Source: Amycolatopsis oliviviridis (GTDB lineage Bacteria > Actinomycetota > Actinomycetes > Mycobacteriales > Pseudonocardiaceae). Taken from it: a stretch of 64,000 bases of DNA. Of this stretch, positions 31,757-39,859 are shown piece after piece. The translations under genes and the position numbers were made by a program. Each line of letters begins with the position of its first letter. Within the stretch, counting starts at the first letter, position 1. The DNA lies in the NCBI RefSeq assembly GCF_014654365.1, contig NZ_BNAY01000004.1, forward strand, positions 310,001 to 374,000, given 5' to 3'. The notes under the pieces were generated by a model. That model did no database searches. It saw nothing but the letters and a program-made list of their open reading frames with translations, and was not told the origin of the DNA.

Positions 31757-32818
31757 ATGCACGATCCGGAAATCTCGTCTGTCCGCGTTCTCGAGCCGAT
31801 CCGCGATAGCCCGGCGGTCGAGATGCCGGTCTTCGGTGCCCTGCTGGGGACCATGCGGGGGGCTCGCGGCCTGTGGTTCGTCGTGCCGTTCACCGTGCCC
31901 GGGACCACCGGCGCCTTCGCGAGTGGCGGTGTCAGCGCCGTCCCGGCGCTCGTGCTCGTGCTCCTCGTGATGGGCGTGCTGGCTTGGCGTGCGCCGTGGT
32001 CGATCCCCTGGAAGGCCCTGGCCGAACTCGCGCGCAAGGAACCTTTCCGTGAGCTGTCCTTGCCACCGGAAGGTTTGTTCGCCGTCGGGGCGAAGGTGTA
32101 CTTCAGGCTGCCCGGTGCCGAAGTGTCGTGGGCCGAGACGCGGCTGCCCAAGCCCGCCCGGCTCCAGCTCACGGCGCAGCGACGGGTCTGGCTCCTCGGC
32201 CCCGACGAGAAGGGCCGCCGATTCCTTCAGTTGCCCGGGGTGCTCTGGCCGCATCGGGTGCGGACGGTATCGGCCCTGCCCGGCGGCGCGGCTCGGCTGG
32301 ACGCCGTCGAACAGCGGAGGGTTCCGCTCGAGGAGGACGTGGTCCTGCGCGCGCACCGGCGGCGGGTGGTCGGCGGGATCCGCTCCTGGTTCGTGGCCGT
32401 CGCGGTCACCCTGACGCTGTTCATGGCACTGCAGATTGTCGCGATCAGCGAAGGAAGCATCAACGACGCGGCGGGAATCATCCTCGTGGGGGTCGCCTCG
32501 ATGGTCCTTCCGATCCTGGCGTTCGACGCGGTCAAAGGGATGCTGAAGCCCCTGCCGCTGGGCGGATGGACCGAGCTGGTCGCGGTCCCGCACCGCCCGC
32601 CCCTGGTCGGTGCCTCGGGGCTGGCGACCCTCGCCTGCCGGGTGCAGTGGCCGAACGGCTGGTGGAGTGACGTCTATCTGTCCAAAGTAGACCCGGCATT
32701 GGTGGCGAACATCTGGGCCACGCAACGGCTGTGGATCATCGGTGAACCCTTCCGCGGCGCGACCACGTTCGCGGGCGTCCCCGGACACGCCGTCCTGGGC
32801 CGCGTCAAGTTCAGCTGA
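31757..32818 (+). CDS. Membrane protein, paralogue of the previous gene
   Basis: 353 residues from ATG 31757, with GGGGGAG upstream. Same plan as the protein at 30699: an N-terminal helical hairpin, a soluble domain containing RLQLTAQRRVWLLGP (against RAQLAAQRRLWVLGP in its neighbour), a second helical pair, and a terminal NIWATQRLWIIGEPFRG ... AGVPGHAVLGRVKFS. Both copies carry the 'RLW(V/I)(L/I)G' strand twice, so each protein is itself an internal duplication. They are tandem duplicates, 50 bp apart. No function is visible. The end overlaps the convergent gene by 8 bp. Confidence 0.72.
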   Translation: MHDPEISSVRVLEPIRDSPAVEMPVFGALLGTMRGARGLWFVVPFTVPGTTGAFASGGVSAVPALVLVLLVMGVLAWRAPWSIPWKALAELARKEPFRELSLPPEGLFAVGAKVYFRLPGAEVSWAETRLPKPARLQLTAQRRVWLLGPDEKGRRFLQLPGVLWPHRVRTVSALPGGAARLDAVEQRRVPLEEDVVLRAHRRRVVGGIRSWFVAVAVTLTLFMALQIVAISEGSINDAAGIILVGVASMVLPILAFDAVKGMLKPLPLGGWTELVAVPHRPPLVGASGLATLACRVQWPNGWWSDVYLSKVDPALVANIWATQRLWIIGEPFRGATTFAGVPGHAVLGRVKFS

Positions 32819-33551
32819 GCGAGCGCCGCGTCGCTTCCTCGGTCTCCACGACGCCCCGCCGGATCCCTTCCAGCCGCTCGCCCAGCTCGCCGATCGTGGT
32901 GGTGTCGAGCAGTGAATCGCCGGTGGCGGCCGACAACTCCGCTGCCCTGGCGACCAGGCCGTCGAGGCCGAGCGCGCCGGATCGCAGCTGCGCCAGCAGC
33001 TTCCGCTGCGCGCTCGAAAGCCGCGCGTGCACGTCTTCCTGCGCCTGCACGGCTTCGAGCGACTGCGTCAGGTCGCCGCGGATGTCGTCGTCGGCCGTCT
33101 TCAGTTCCTTGCGCAGCCGGGCTTTCTCGGCGGACACCGCGACCGGATCCACCCGCGCCAAAGCCTTCCCGGTGGCGGACGTCCGGCCCGCCAGCCGCCG
33201 CAAGGTGTCGATGGTTTCCGCCACCACCGGTTCCATGTCGGACACCCGGTCGGCGAGCGGTCCGGCTTCGAGCGAGCCGGAAATCGAGGAGAAGCCGTCG
33301 GCCGCCGCTTCCGCGCGCCGCAGCCAGCCCGCCTCGGGCGAACCCGGTTCGACGTCGGGGAGAGCCCGTTCTTCGAGCTCCGGCGCGGGTTTCGGCCGCG
33401 TGGCGGCGGCGACCCCGGCGCGGGCGGCGAGCACGGCGGCGCCGACCCCGAGCGCGGCGACCACCGGCAGTTGCACCGCCCAAGCCGCACCCGCCGACGT
33501 CGCCGCGAGGAGCAGTCCCCACGGTTCGGCTAGCTCACGGACGAAGCGCAT
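32811..33551 (-). CDS. Coiled-coil membrane-associated protein next to VWA protein
   Basis: 246 residues from ATG 33551. Two short hydrophobic helices near residues 10-50 (WGLLLAATSAGAAWAVQL and VVAALGVGAAVLAARAGVAA), then an almost entirely helical cytoplasmic part of heptad-like character (ETIDTLRRLAGRTSATGKAL, AEKARLRKELKTADDDIRGD). It starts 11 bp after the stop of the solute-binding/VWA gene on the same strand, so it is the second gene of a two-gene unit. Its partner binds something outside the membrane, and this protein may be the cytoplasmic side of that assembly; this is inference. Confidence 0.7.
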   Translation of the reverse strand: MRFVRELAEPWGLLLAATSAGAAWAVQLPVVAALGVGAAVLAARAGVAAATRPKPAPELEERALPDVEPGSPEAGWLRRAEAAADGFSSISGSLEAGPLADRVSDMEPVVAETIDTLRRLAGRTSATGKALARVDPVAVSAEKARLRKELKTADDDIRGDLTQSLEAVQAQEDVHARLSSAQRKLLAQLRSGALGLDGLVARAAELSAATGDSLLDTTTIGELGERLEGIRRGVVETEEATRRSLS

Positions 33552-33562
33552 ATCCGAGGATC

Positions 33563-35380
33563 TCAGAAATTCGAGATCACGGCGGTGAAGACCTGGTCGA
33601 TCGAGTCCGGTTTGGACGAGTCGTACCCCACGCCCTGGGTGGTCTCGGCGATCTCCTTGAGCACGTCCAAGTCCGCGTCGGAGCCGTAGGCGATGGTGAA
33701 CATCCGCACCGCCTCGCCGCCGCCCTCGGTCCGCAGCTGCCCGACGAGGTTCGGCAGATCGATCCCGCCCGGATCCTCGTTCCGGCCGTCGGTGAGCACG
33801 ACGACGGCGTTGATCGCGTTCGGGTCCAGCCGCTGCTTCATGAATTCGTAGGCCGCGAGCGACGAGTCGTAGAGCCCCGTCCCGTTCTGCGGCGTCAGCC
33901 CGTTCAGCCGCGACGCCAGCTCCTGCCTGCCCGGCTCACCGCCGATCGGCGACACCGGCCGGAGCTCGACGTAGTCCTTGTCGCCGCTCAGTTTCGTCGA
34001 GAACATCCACAGCCCGACCTTGTCCGCGTCGCTGAACTGCGGCAACGACGCCACGGCCGCCTGCTTCGCGAGATCCATCTTGTTCTTCCCGGTCCCGCTG
34101 ACGCCGTCGCCCATCGAACCGGAGACGTCGACGACCAGCAGCACGTTCGCCTTCTTCCGCAGGTCCTTCCACGACTTCAGCACCTCGGTCAGCACCGGCG
34201 GGCTCGGCGGGCGGATCAGGTTGAGCTTCCCGTCGGGCTGGGCGCCGTTCTCCTTCGTGGTCTGCGAGCCGGGTTTCCCGTCGAACGTGCGGAAGCCGAT
34301 GTCGCTGAACTTCTGCTGCGCTTCGGCGCCGCGCAGATGCGCGAGGAAATCCGCCGCGACCTGCTTGTGGAGGTCGTCGGCCCAGTTCAGCACGGTGAAC
34401 GGGTGATCGGAGTTGAGCGTGCCGTCGCTCGGGTAGATCCCGGCGAGCGGCACCTTCGGCGGCGCGTGCTGGCCGCGTTTCGCCGGGTCGTTGGTGGGAT
34501 TGCCCTGGTTGTAGCCGACGAGCGAGTTCTCCTCGACCGTCACCGCCGAGATGTACGACATCGCGGCGCCGCGGTCGTCGGCCTTCTGCAGGTTCGTCAG
34601 GAACGTCAGCGTGTTGTCGCCGTAGTGGACGATGGCCTGCTCGACGTTCTGCACGAACGTCCGCGCCTCCGGTTTCGCGAGCGCGTTCGCGGTGAGGTCC
34701 GAAGAGGTGCCCGTCGCCGCGTAGTAGGCGCCGATGGTGGCGTTGAGACCGGACGTCGAGATGTTCGGATTCGTCTTGCCCAGCCGGAACTTCCCCCATT
34801 CCGGATGCCCGTACTTCGCCCAGCCCTGCGGATCCGTGGCGAGCGCCGCGAGGTCCTTCCAGCCGATGCCCTTGTCCGGCCAGCCGAGCGCCTCGGCCAT
34901 CGGTTTCGGCATGGCGACGACCAGCGGCGCGTTCGCGACCGATTCCGGGTCGCCCTCGGGCACCAGGGCGGGGTGGTCGGTGCCGGTGAGGTTCTGGCGC
35001 AGCAGGTTCACCCAGCCGGACGCCGCCGGCGTCCAGACGTCCGGCCGCGGTCCGTCCACGGCCTCGTTCCAGCCGCGCGACAGCGCCTGCATCGCGGTCC
35101 CGGAGGACTTCGACTGCACGAGGACGTCGACGCAGCGTCCGGCCACCGTGCGGCCGCTGTAGCCCTTCGCGATCTCGGCGACCACGCCCGCCTTCTCCGG
35201 CGAAGACGACACCTGCAACTTGACCGCGTCGCCCGTCGTGCACTTCGCTTCCGCGGCCTCCTCGCCGGAGTCGCTCGTGATCGCGCGCAACCCGATGATC
35301 AGGCCGACGGCGACCACCGCCGCGGCCGCGAACGCCAGGACCTTGCGGCCGCCGCGGGACTGCTGAGGATTCACGACCAT
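33563..35380 (-). CDS. Membrane-anchored solute-binding and von Willebrand factor A protein
   Basis: 605 residues from ATG 35380. One N-terminal helix (VLAFAAAAVVAVGLIIGLRA). Residues about 45-380 form a periplasmic-binding-protein-like module (VKLQVSSSPEKAGVVAEIAKGY, PDVWTPAASGWVNLLR, then TVLNWADDLHKQVAADFLAHL). The C-terminal VWA domain has the intact MIDAS DVSGSMG near 405-411, with T in LTDGRNED near 530. The combination is common in actinobacteria as substrate-binding and VWA domain-containing proteins of unknown ligand. It forms a unit with the coiled-coil protein downstream. Confidence 0.88.
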   Translation of the reverse strand: MVVNPQQSRGGRKVLAFAAAAVVAVGLIIGLRAITSDSGEEAAEAKCTTGDAVKLQVSSSPEKAGVVAEIAKGYSGRTVAGRCVDVLVQSKSSGTAMQALSRGWNEAVDGPRPDVWTPAASGWVNLLRQNLTGTDHPALVPEGDPESVANAPLVVAMPKPMAEALGWPDKGIGWKDLAALATDPQGWAKYGHPEWGKFRLGKTNPNISTSGLNATIGAYYAATGTSSDLTANALAKPEARTFVQNVEQAIVHYGDNTLTFLTNLQKADDRGAAMSYISAVTVEENSLVGYNQGNPTNDPAKRGQHAPPKVPLAGIYPSDGTLNSDHPFTVLNWADDLHKQVAADFLAHLRGAEAQQKFSDIGFRTFDGKPGSQTTKENGAQPDGKLNLIRPPSPPVLTEVLKSWKDLRKKANVLLVVDVSGSMGDGVSGTGKNKMDLAKQAAVASLPQFSDADKVGLWMFSTKLSGDKDYVELRPVSPIGGEPGRQELASRLNGLTPQNGTGLYDSSLAAYEFMKQRLDPNAINAVVVLTDGRNEDPGGIDLPNLVGQLRTEGGGEAVRMFTIAYGSDADLDVLKEIAETTQGVGYDSSKPDSIDQVFTAVISNF

Positions 35381-35489
35381 GGAGAACCTCCGCCGGTGGG
35401 AAGACCGATTATCCGGAGGTTTCGCCTCGGCCGGGTCGGCGTTGCCGAACCGTTGCGGCCGTGGCGGTACTTATCCCGCCATCTTTTCC

Positions 35490-35562
35490 GCATTTAGTCC
35501 TCTGAATGCGTGGGCACCCGCTCGCGCCGGTCTTCGAACTCCGCATTCAGAGGACTAAATGC
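35490..35562. repeat. Long imperfect palindrome, family A copy 3
   Basis: Arms 35490-35510 and 35542-35562 are exact 21-bp reverse complements with core TAGTCCTCTGAATGCG, a variant of the CGTCCTCTGGATGCGG core at 9782 and 24527. The 31-nt loop is not palindromic. It lies 7 bp past the stop of the hmgA gene, which is on the minus strand. Confidence 0.75.
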
Positions 35563-35568
35563 ATGCCA

Positions 35569-36741
35569 TCAAGCGCCCGGACCCCGGCCGGACCAGGTCC
35601 ACGCGTACCCGTGGTCCTCCGACGCGTCGGCCGCCTCGCCGAGATCCAGCGGCGCGAAGGTGTCCACCATGACCGCGGTCTCGTCGAAGAACTGGGCGCC
35701 GATCGACGCCTCCGCCGCCCCGGGCTGCGGCCCGTGCGTGAAACCGGACGGGTGCAGCGAAAGCGAGCCGACCTCGATCCCGGAGCCCTTGCGCGCCTCG
35801 TAGTTGCCGCGGACGTAGAACATCAGCTCGTCGGAGTCGACGTTCGCGTGGTTGTACGGCACCGGGATCGACTCGGGGTGGTAGTCGACCTTGCGCGGGC
35901 AGAACGAGCAGACCACGAAGTTCGGGCCCTCGAACGTCTGGTGCACCGGCGGCGGCTGGTGCACGCGGCCGGTGATCGGCTCGAAGTCGTCGATGTTGAA
36001 CACCCACGGGTACAGGCAGCCGTCCCAGCCGACGACGTCGAACGGGTGGGTCGCGTAGGTGTAGCGCGTCAGCCCGGCGCGGTGCCGCACGAGGACCTCG
36101 ACGTCGGTGCCGTCGACGACCAGCGGTTCGGACGGGCCCCGGATGTCGCGCTCGCAGTACGGCGAGTGCTCCAGGAACTGGCCCTTCGCCGACAGGTACC
36201 GCTTCGGCGGTCCGATGTGGCCGCGCGCCTCGATGGTCAGCAGTTTGACTCCGTCGGCGTGCGGGAGCACGCGATAGGTGCACGACGTCGGGATGACGAG
36301 GTAGTCGCCGTCACCGACTTCGAGCGAGCCGTAGATCGTCTCGACGGTCGCGCTGCCGCCCTGGACGTAGAACAGCTCGTCGCCCGCCGCGTTGCGGTAC
36401 AGCGGCGAAGGCCGGTTCGCGTGGACGAAGCCGATGGTGACGTCGGCGTTGCCGAACAGCCGCCGCCGGTCGGTGACCGCGTCGGCGTCGCCGAACTTGA
36501 GGTCGTGGGTCTTGAACGCGCGGGGCTTGAGCGGGTGGTTCGGGGTGATCGGGCCGCGCTCGTCCTCGATCGCGACGGCGTCGACGATCGCGGTGGGCAG
36601 GCCGCGGTGATAGAGCAGTGCCGAGTCCGCCGAGAAGCCCTCGACACCCATCAGTTCCTCGGCGTACAGGCCTCCGTCGGGCTTGCGGAACGCCGTGTGG
36701 CGCTTGTGCGGGATCTCGCCTACCTGCCGGTAGTAAGGCAT
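35569..36741 (-). CDS. hmgA: Homogentisate 1,2-dioxygenase
   Basis: 390 residues from ATG 36741 with GGGGAGA upstream. It opens the aromatic ring of homogentisate to maleylacetoacetate in tyrosine/phenylalanine catabolism. Cupin blocks: YRNAAGDELFYVQGGSATVE near 120-140, VIPTSCTYRVLPHADG, and the iron-binding region HANVDSDELMFYVRGNYEAR near 315-335 with SLHPSGFTHGPQPGAAEA. This is the short actinobacterial form. It is divergent from a conserved gene and an IclR regulator. No fumarylacetoacetase or maleylacetoacetate isomerase is in the window, so the rest of the pathway is elsewhere. Confidence 0.93.
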   Translation of the reverse strand: MPYYRQVGEIPHKRHTAFRKPDGGLYAEELMGVEGFSADSALLYHRGLPTAIVDAVAIEDERGPITPNHPLKPRAFKTHDLKFGDADAVTDRRRLFGNADVTIGFVHANRPSPLYRNAAGDELFYVQGGSATVETIYGSLEVGDGDYLVIPTSCTYRVLPHADGVKLLTIEARGHIGPPKRYLSAKGQFLEHSPYCERDIRGPSEPLVVDGTDVEVLVRHRAGLTRYTYATHPFDVVGWDGCLYPWVFNIDDFEPITGRVHQPPPVHQTFEGPNFVVCSFCPRKVDYHPESIPVPYNHANVDSDELMFYVRGNYEARKGSGIEVGSLSLHPSGFTHGPQPGAAEASIGAQFFDETAVMVDTFAPLDLGEAADASEDHGYAWTWSGRGPGA

Positions 36742-36794
36742 CGGAATCTCCCCGGAACGTGTCCGTTGTGCGAACGATTTTGTCCTGATGTCGT

Positions 36795-36807
36795 ACGCTA
36801 CTAGCGT
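36795..36807. promoter_or_regulatory. 13-bp palindrome in the hmgA divergent promoter
   Basis: ACGCTACTAGCGT is a perfect dyad located 54 bp from the hmgA start and overlapping the presumed start of the divergent gene. It is a candidate operator for the IclR regulator encoded at 37678. Confidence 0.5.
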
Positions 36808-37681
36808 GTCAGTCGTGTCAAGCGCTGTGGAACTCACGCCACCCGGCCCCCGAGGAATCCCTCCCCTGTTCGCGCGGCTCGTCGACGACTCGGCGTTGTT
36901 CCCGCCCGGTGAGGCGTCCATGCCCGAAGCGCTGCGTGCGCACTTCGCGTCGAGGGCCGGTGAACACTCCGGCGTCCTCGGTGTGTTCCTGTGCCAGGCG
37001 TCGCGGCTGCCCGAGCTCATCACCGAGCTCATCAAGATCAAACCGAAGGAGCCGCTGCCGCTGTCGCTGATCATCGACACCGGCCTCGGAGGGGTCCCGA
37101 AGGCGATCTCGATCGTCGAATCGCGCAGCGAGATCCTCGCGCTGCGCATGGTGGAGATGCCCGCCCCCTCGGACGTCGACGAGGTCTGGCTGGAGCGCGT
37201 CTCCGAATTCGTGCCCGAGGACGTCATCCGCGTGGTCGAGCCGCGGCGCGGCGTCGGCTGGCTGGACGGCGTGCGGAAGGTGATCGAGCACGGCAGCTGG
37301 CCGAAGATCCGCTGCGGCGGCAAGGCGGGCGAGAACTTCCCCAGCGTCGACGAGGTCGCCGACTTCCTCGCGGTGGTCAGCGGCTCGACCGGGGCGTCGT
37401 TCAAGGCGACGAACAGCCTGCACCGCGCCGTCCGGCACACCGAGGAGTCGAGCGGCTTCACCCATCACGGGTTCCTGAACCTGATCGTGGCGTCCGCACG
37501 GTGCCTTTCGGGTGGCGACGTCCGCGCCGCCCTCGAATCGACCGACGGCGCCGCGCTGGCGGCCGAGGCCAAGGGGATGTCGGAGCCGGCCGCGAAGGCC
37601 GTTCGCGGGCTCTTCGCCTCGTACGCGGCGGCCTCGTTCGACGAGCCGGTCGCCGACCTCGGGGAACTCGGGCTGTTGTGA
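36806..37681 (+). CDS. Conserved unknown protein beside hmgA
   Basis: About 291 residues from GTG 36806; ATG 36788 and GTGs at 36815 and 36827 are alternatives and no good Shine-Dalgarno marks one. The sequence (RLVDDSALFPPGEASMPEAL, LPLSLIIDTGLGGVPKAI, then GWPKIRCGGKAGENFPSV, SGSTGASFKATNSLHRAVRH) alternates helices and strands like a TIM-barrel-type protein. The family is not recognised. Its place between hmgA and an IclR regulator points to aromatic-acid metabolism. The stop overlaps the IclR start (GTGA). Confidence 0.7.
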   Translation: MSVVSSAVELTPPGPRGIPPLFARLVDDSALFPPGEASMPEALRAHFASRAGEHSGVLGVFLCQASRLPELITELIKIKPKEPLPLSLIIDTGLGGVPKAISIVESRSEILALRMVEMPAPSDVDEVWLERVSEFVPEDVIRVVEPRRGVGWLDGVRKVIEHGSWPKIRCGGKAGENFPSVDEVADFLAVVSGSTGASFKATNSLHRAVRHTEESSGFTHHGFLNLIVASARCLSGGDVRAALESTDGAALAAEAKGMSEPAAKAVRGLFASYAAASFDEPVADLGELGLL

Positions 37682-38319
37682 GTCGCGAAGGGTCGCTGAC
37701 CCTGGACAGAGGGCTCGCGCTGCTGCAGGCGGTGGCAGACGCCGGTGGCGAGGCGGCGACGATCTCCGAGCTCGCCGTCGCCATCGGCGCGAGCCGGGCG
37801 GCCGTCTACCGGCTGCTCGTCCCGCTGTCCGAGCGCGGCCTGGTGTGGCGCGACGGGAACAAGGTGCGGCTGGGCGTCGGCCTGCTCCGGCTCGCCGGGC
37901 AGGTCCTCCCGCAGCTGCGCGAGGCGGCCAGGCCGGTGCTGCGGGAGCTGGCGGAGAAGGTCGGCGCGACGGCGCATCTGTCGGTCGCGCAGGGGGACCA
38001 GGCGCAGGCCGTCGCGGTCGTCGAACCGTCCTGGACGAGCTTCCACGTCGCCTACCGCGTCGGCACGCGCCATCCGCTGTCCGCCGGCGCGGCGGGCAAG
38101 GCGATGTCACTGCGCCCCGGCGGCGGCGAAGGCTGGGTGACCTCGTCCGGTGAGCTCGAGGCGGGCGCGTCCGGCGTCGCCGCGCCCGTGCGCGGGGTGC
38201 CGGGGTTGAAGGCCAGCCTTGGCGTCGTATCGCTGGAGCCGCTGGACGCCTCCGTGGTGGGGCCCGCGGTCGTGAACGCCGCCGTCCGGCTGGCCGAGGT
38301 GCTGAAGCAGCCCGAGTAG
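37678..38319 (+). CDS. IclR-family transcriptional regulator
   Basis: 213 residues from GTG 37678, overlapping the previous stop by 4 bp. The N-terminal winged helix-turn-helix (TLDRGLALLQAVADAGGEAA, SELAVAIGASRAAVYRLLVPL) and the IclR effector-binding domain (RPVLRELAEKVGATAHLSVAQ, RVGTRHPLSAGAAGKAM) are both present. The ligand-binding domain is shorter than usual (about 140 residues), ending before the last IclR motifs. IclR proteins commonly control aromatic catabolism, so regulation of hmgA is likely, through the palindrome at 36795. Confidence 0.88.
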   Translation: MSREGSLTLDRGLALLQAVADAGGEAATISELAVAIGASRAAVYRLLVPLSERGLVWRDGNKVRLGVGLLRLAGQVLPQLREAARPVLRELAEKVGATAHLSVAQGDQAQAVAVVEPSWTSFHVAYRVGTRHPLSAGAAGKAMSLRPGGGEGWVTSSGELEAGASGVAAPVRGVPGLKASLGVVSLEPLDASVVGPAVVNAAVRLAEVLKQPE

Positions 38320-38323
38320 CGCG

Positions 38324-38995
38324 TCAGCGGGTGCTGAGCAGCGGGCGGACCATCGTCGCCAGCAGGGTGAGGTCCACGGCGAACAGGAGCCGCTCGAACA
38401 AGCCGAGCGTGACCTCCTGGTGCGACGGTCCGGTGAGCATCGTCCACACGAAACCGCCGAGCACGATCACCACGGCGGCGAAGCTCGCCACCGCGAGCCG
38501 CCGGATCGTCGTGCGGCGCGGCTCCCACGGACAGCGTGCCCGGCCGGGGCGGGTCAGCACCCAGGCGGCCGCGGGAAGCGCGAGGAAGGCCGTCAGCGCG
38601 GCGTAGTTGTGGATCTGCCCGGCCAGCGAACGGGCCTGGCCCTCGGGGTCGACGGGGACCAGCGCGAGGACGAACAGCCCCGCGCACCAGACGCCGAGCA
38701 GGACGAGAACGGACTCGTACCCGCTGCGGTGCGCCTTCGCGATCCCGCCGAGCAGGGCGAGCGAGCCGAGCCCCAGCGCCAGGCACATCGCGCCGAACAG
38801 CGGGGCCGCAGTCGAACCGGGCGAGAGGTAGCCGTAGACGTACTCGGACAGCGTCTGCCAGATCGGGCTGACCTGGCTGGACAGCCGCAGATGCAGGTCG
38901 ATCGAGATCGCGACGGCGACCGCCATGCCCAAGATCGCGAGCCTGCCGTGCACCGGGGAGACGGCACGGGCCGCGAGGATCTTGGGCGAGGTCAC
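38324..38995 (-). CDS. DUF998 membrane protein
   Basis: 223 residues from GTG 38995. Six helices with the DUF998 pattern: an N-terminal helix, LSEYVYGYLSPGSTAAPLFGAM with the conserved Ser/Glu-Tyr before helix 2, LVPVDPEGQARSLAGQIHNYAAL and a final FERLLFAVDLTLLATMV helix. Function unknown; related to putative integral membrane sensors. Its end is 5 bp from the convergent IclR stop. Confidence 0.85.
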   Translation of the reverse strand: MTSPKILAARAVSPVHGRLAILGMAVAVAISIDLHLRLSSQVSPIWQTLSEYVYGYLSPGSTAAPLFGAMCLALGLGSLALLGGIAKAHRSGYESVLVLLGVWCAGLFVLALVPVDPEGQARSLAGQIHNYAALTAFLALPAAAWVLTRPGRARCPWEPRRTTIRRLAVASFAAVVIVLGGFVWTMLTGPSHQEVTLGLFERLLFAVDLTLLATMVRPLLSTR

Positions 38996-39083
38996 GACCG
39001 GTTTCTCCAGGCACGTCGGGGCGGGTGTTCACCTTTTCGTTCCCGAAAGGTTACCCGGCGAACCTGTGAAAAAGCCGTGGGCC

Positions 39084-39683
39084 TCAGAAGGCGAGCTGGG
39101 CCAGCGCGAACAGCGAGAACCCGGCGAAGACGAAGCCCGCCACCCGCTGGATCAGCTTCGGGCGGATGCGGCTGCGGACCTTCGCGCCGATGAAGACGGC
39201 GAGCCCGGCGACGGCGACCAGCGCGACGAAGGAGCCGAGCGCGACCGCGAACGGGTTGCCGAAGCGGGCCGTGAGACTGGCCGTCGCGAGCTGGGAGGCG
39301 TCACCCCACTCCGCGGCGAACAGCACGCCGAACGACGTCAGCGCGGAGCGGAGGAAGGACACGGGACCCGCTCCGGAGCGCGACGCGTCTTCGCCGCCGT
39401 CCTGGCCGGGAGAGAACCCTTCGCGCAGGAGCATGTACGCGCCGATACCGAACATCGCGGCGACGATCGCGGTCACCAGTGTCTCCGGCAGCAAAGTGAG
39501 CACACTGCCGAAGGTGGCGGCGATCGCGCATTGCACTGCGAACGCCGCGGTGACTCCGGCGAATACCGGCCATGCCCGGAAACGGGTGGTGAGAACCAGG
39601 GTGGCGACGAGGGTCTTGTCCGGCAGTTCCACGGCCAGTACCAGGCCGAACGCGCTGATCAGCGCCAGCATCGAGCCAGACAT
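39084..39683 (-). CDS. GDT1/UPF0016 family cation transporter
   Basis: 199 residues from ATG 39683. Two copies of the family motif: FGLVLAVELPDKTLVATLVL (E-x-x-D-K-T) near 13-32 and FAAEWGDASQLATASL (E-x-G-D-x-[ST]) near 125-140, each followed by transmembrane helices, giving six helices in two repeats. UPF0016/TMEM165 proteins export Mn2+ or Ca2+ in exchange for protons. Second-repeat residues GDAS replace the more usual GDKS/T, which may shift ion choice. A CCCCTTT/AAAGGGG hairpin lies 13 bp upstream of the start codon. Confidence 0.88.
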   Translation of the reverse strand: MSGSMLALISAFGLVLAVELPDKTLVATLVLTTRFRAWPVFAGVTAAFAVQCAIAATFGSVLTLLPETLVTAIVAAMFGIGAYMLLREGFSPGQDGGEDASRSGAGPVSFLRSALTSFGVLFAAEWGDASQLATASLTARFGNPFAVALGSFVALVAVAGLAVFIGAKVRSRIRPKLIQRVAGFVFAGFSLFALAQLAF

Positions 39684-39695
39684 GATGAATTCGCA

Positions 39696-39721
39696 CCCCT
39701 TTCACTGCAACGATAAAGGGG
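39696..39721 (-). promoter_or_regulatory. Hairpin in the leader of the cation transporter
   Basis: CCCCTTT (39696-39702) and AAAGGGG (39715-39721) form a 7-bp stem with a 12-nt loop. On the minus strand AAAGGGG lies 13 nt before the ATG, so the stem would hide the most purine-rich stretch of the leader. I see no yybP-ykoY riboswitch. Confidence 0.4.
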
Positions 39722-39859
39722 CGATTCAGAGAAAGGCAAGCTGATCGCTTTTCCGAATCGGGCGGCATGTGCGGGCGAATTGTTTTCCTCGGCGGAGCGG
39801 AAAGGAGATTTCGGCGAACCGAATTCTTTTTTCAGGCTTCGCTGGTAGCGTCTTCGCTC

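Noticed and set aside
39684..39760. yybP-ykoY manganese riboswitch before the GDT1-type exporter
   Set aside because: Only one small hairpin is present; no conserved riboswitch core is visible.
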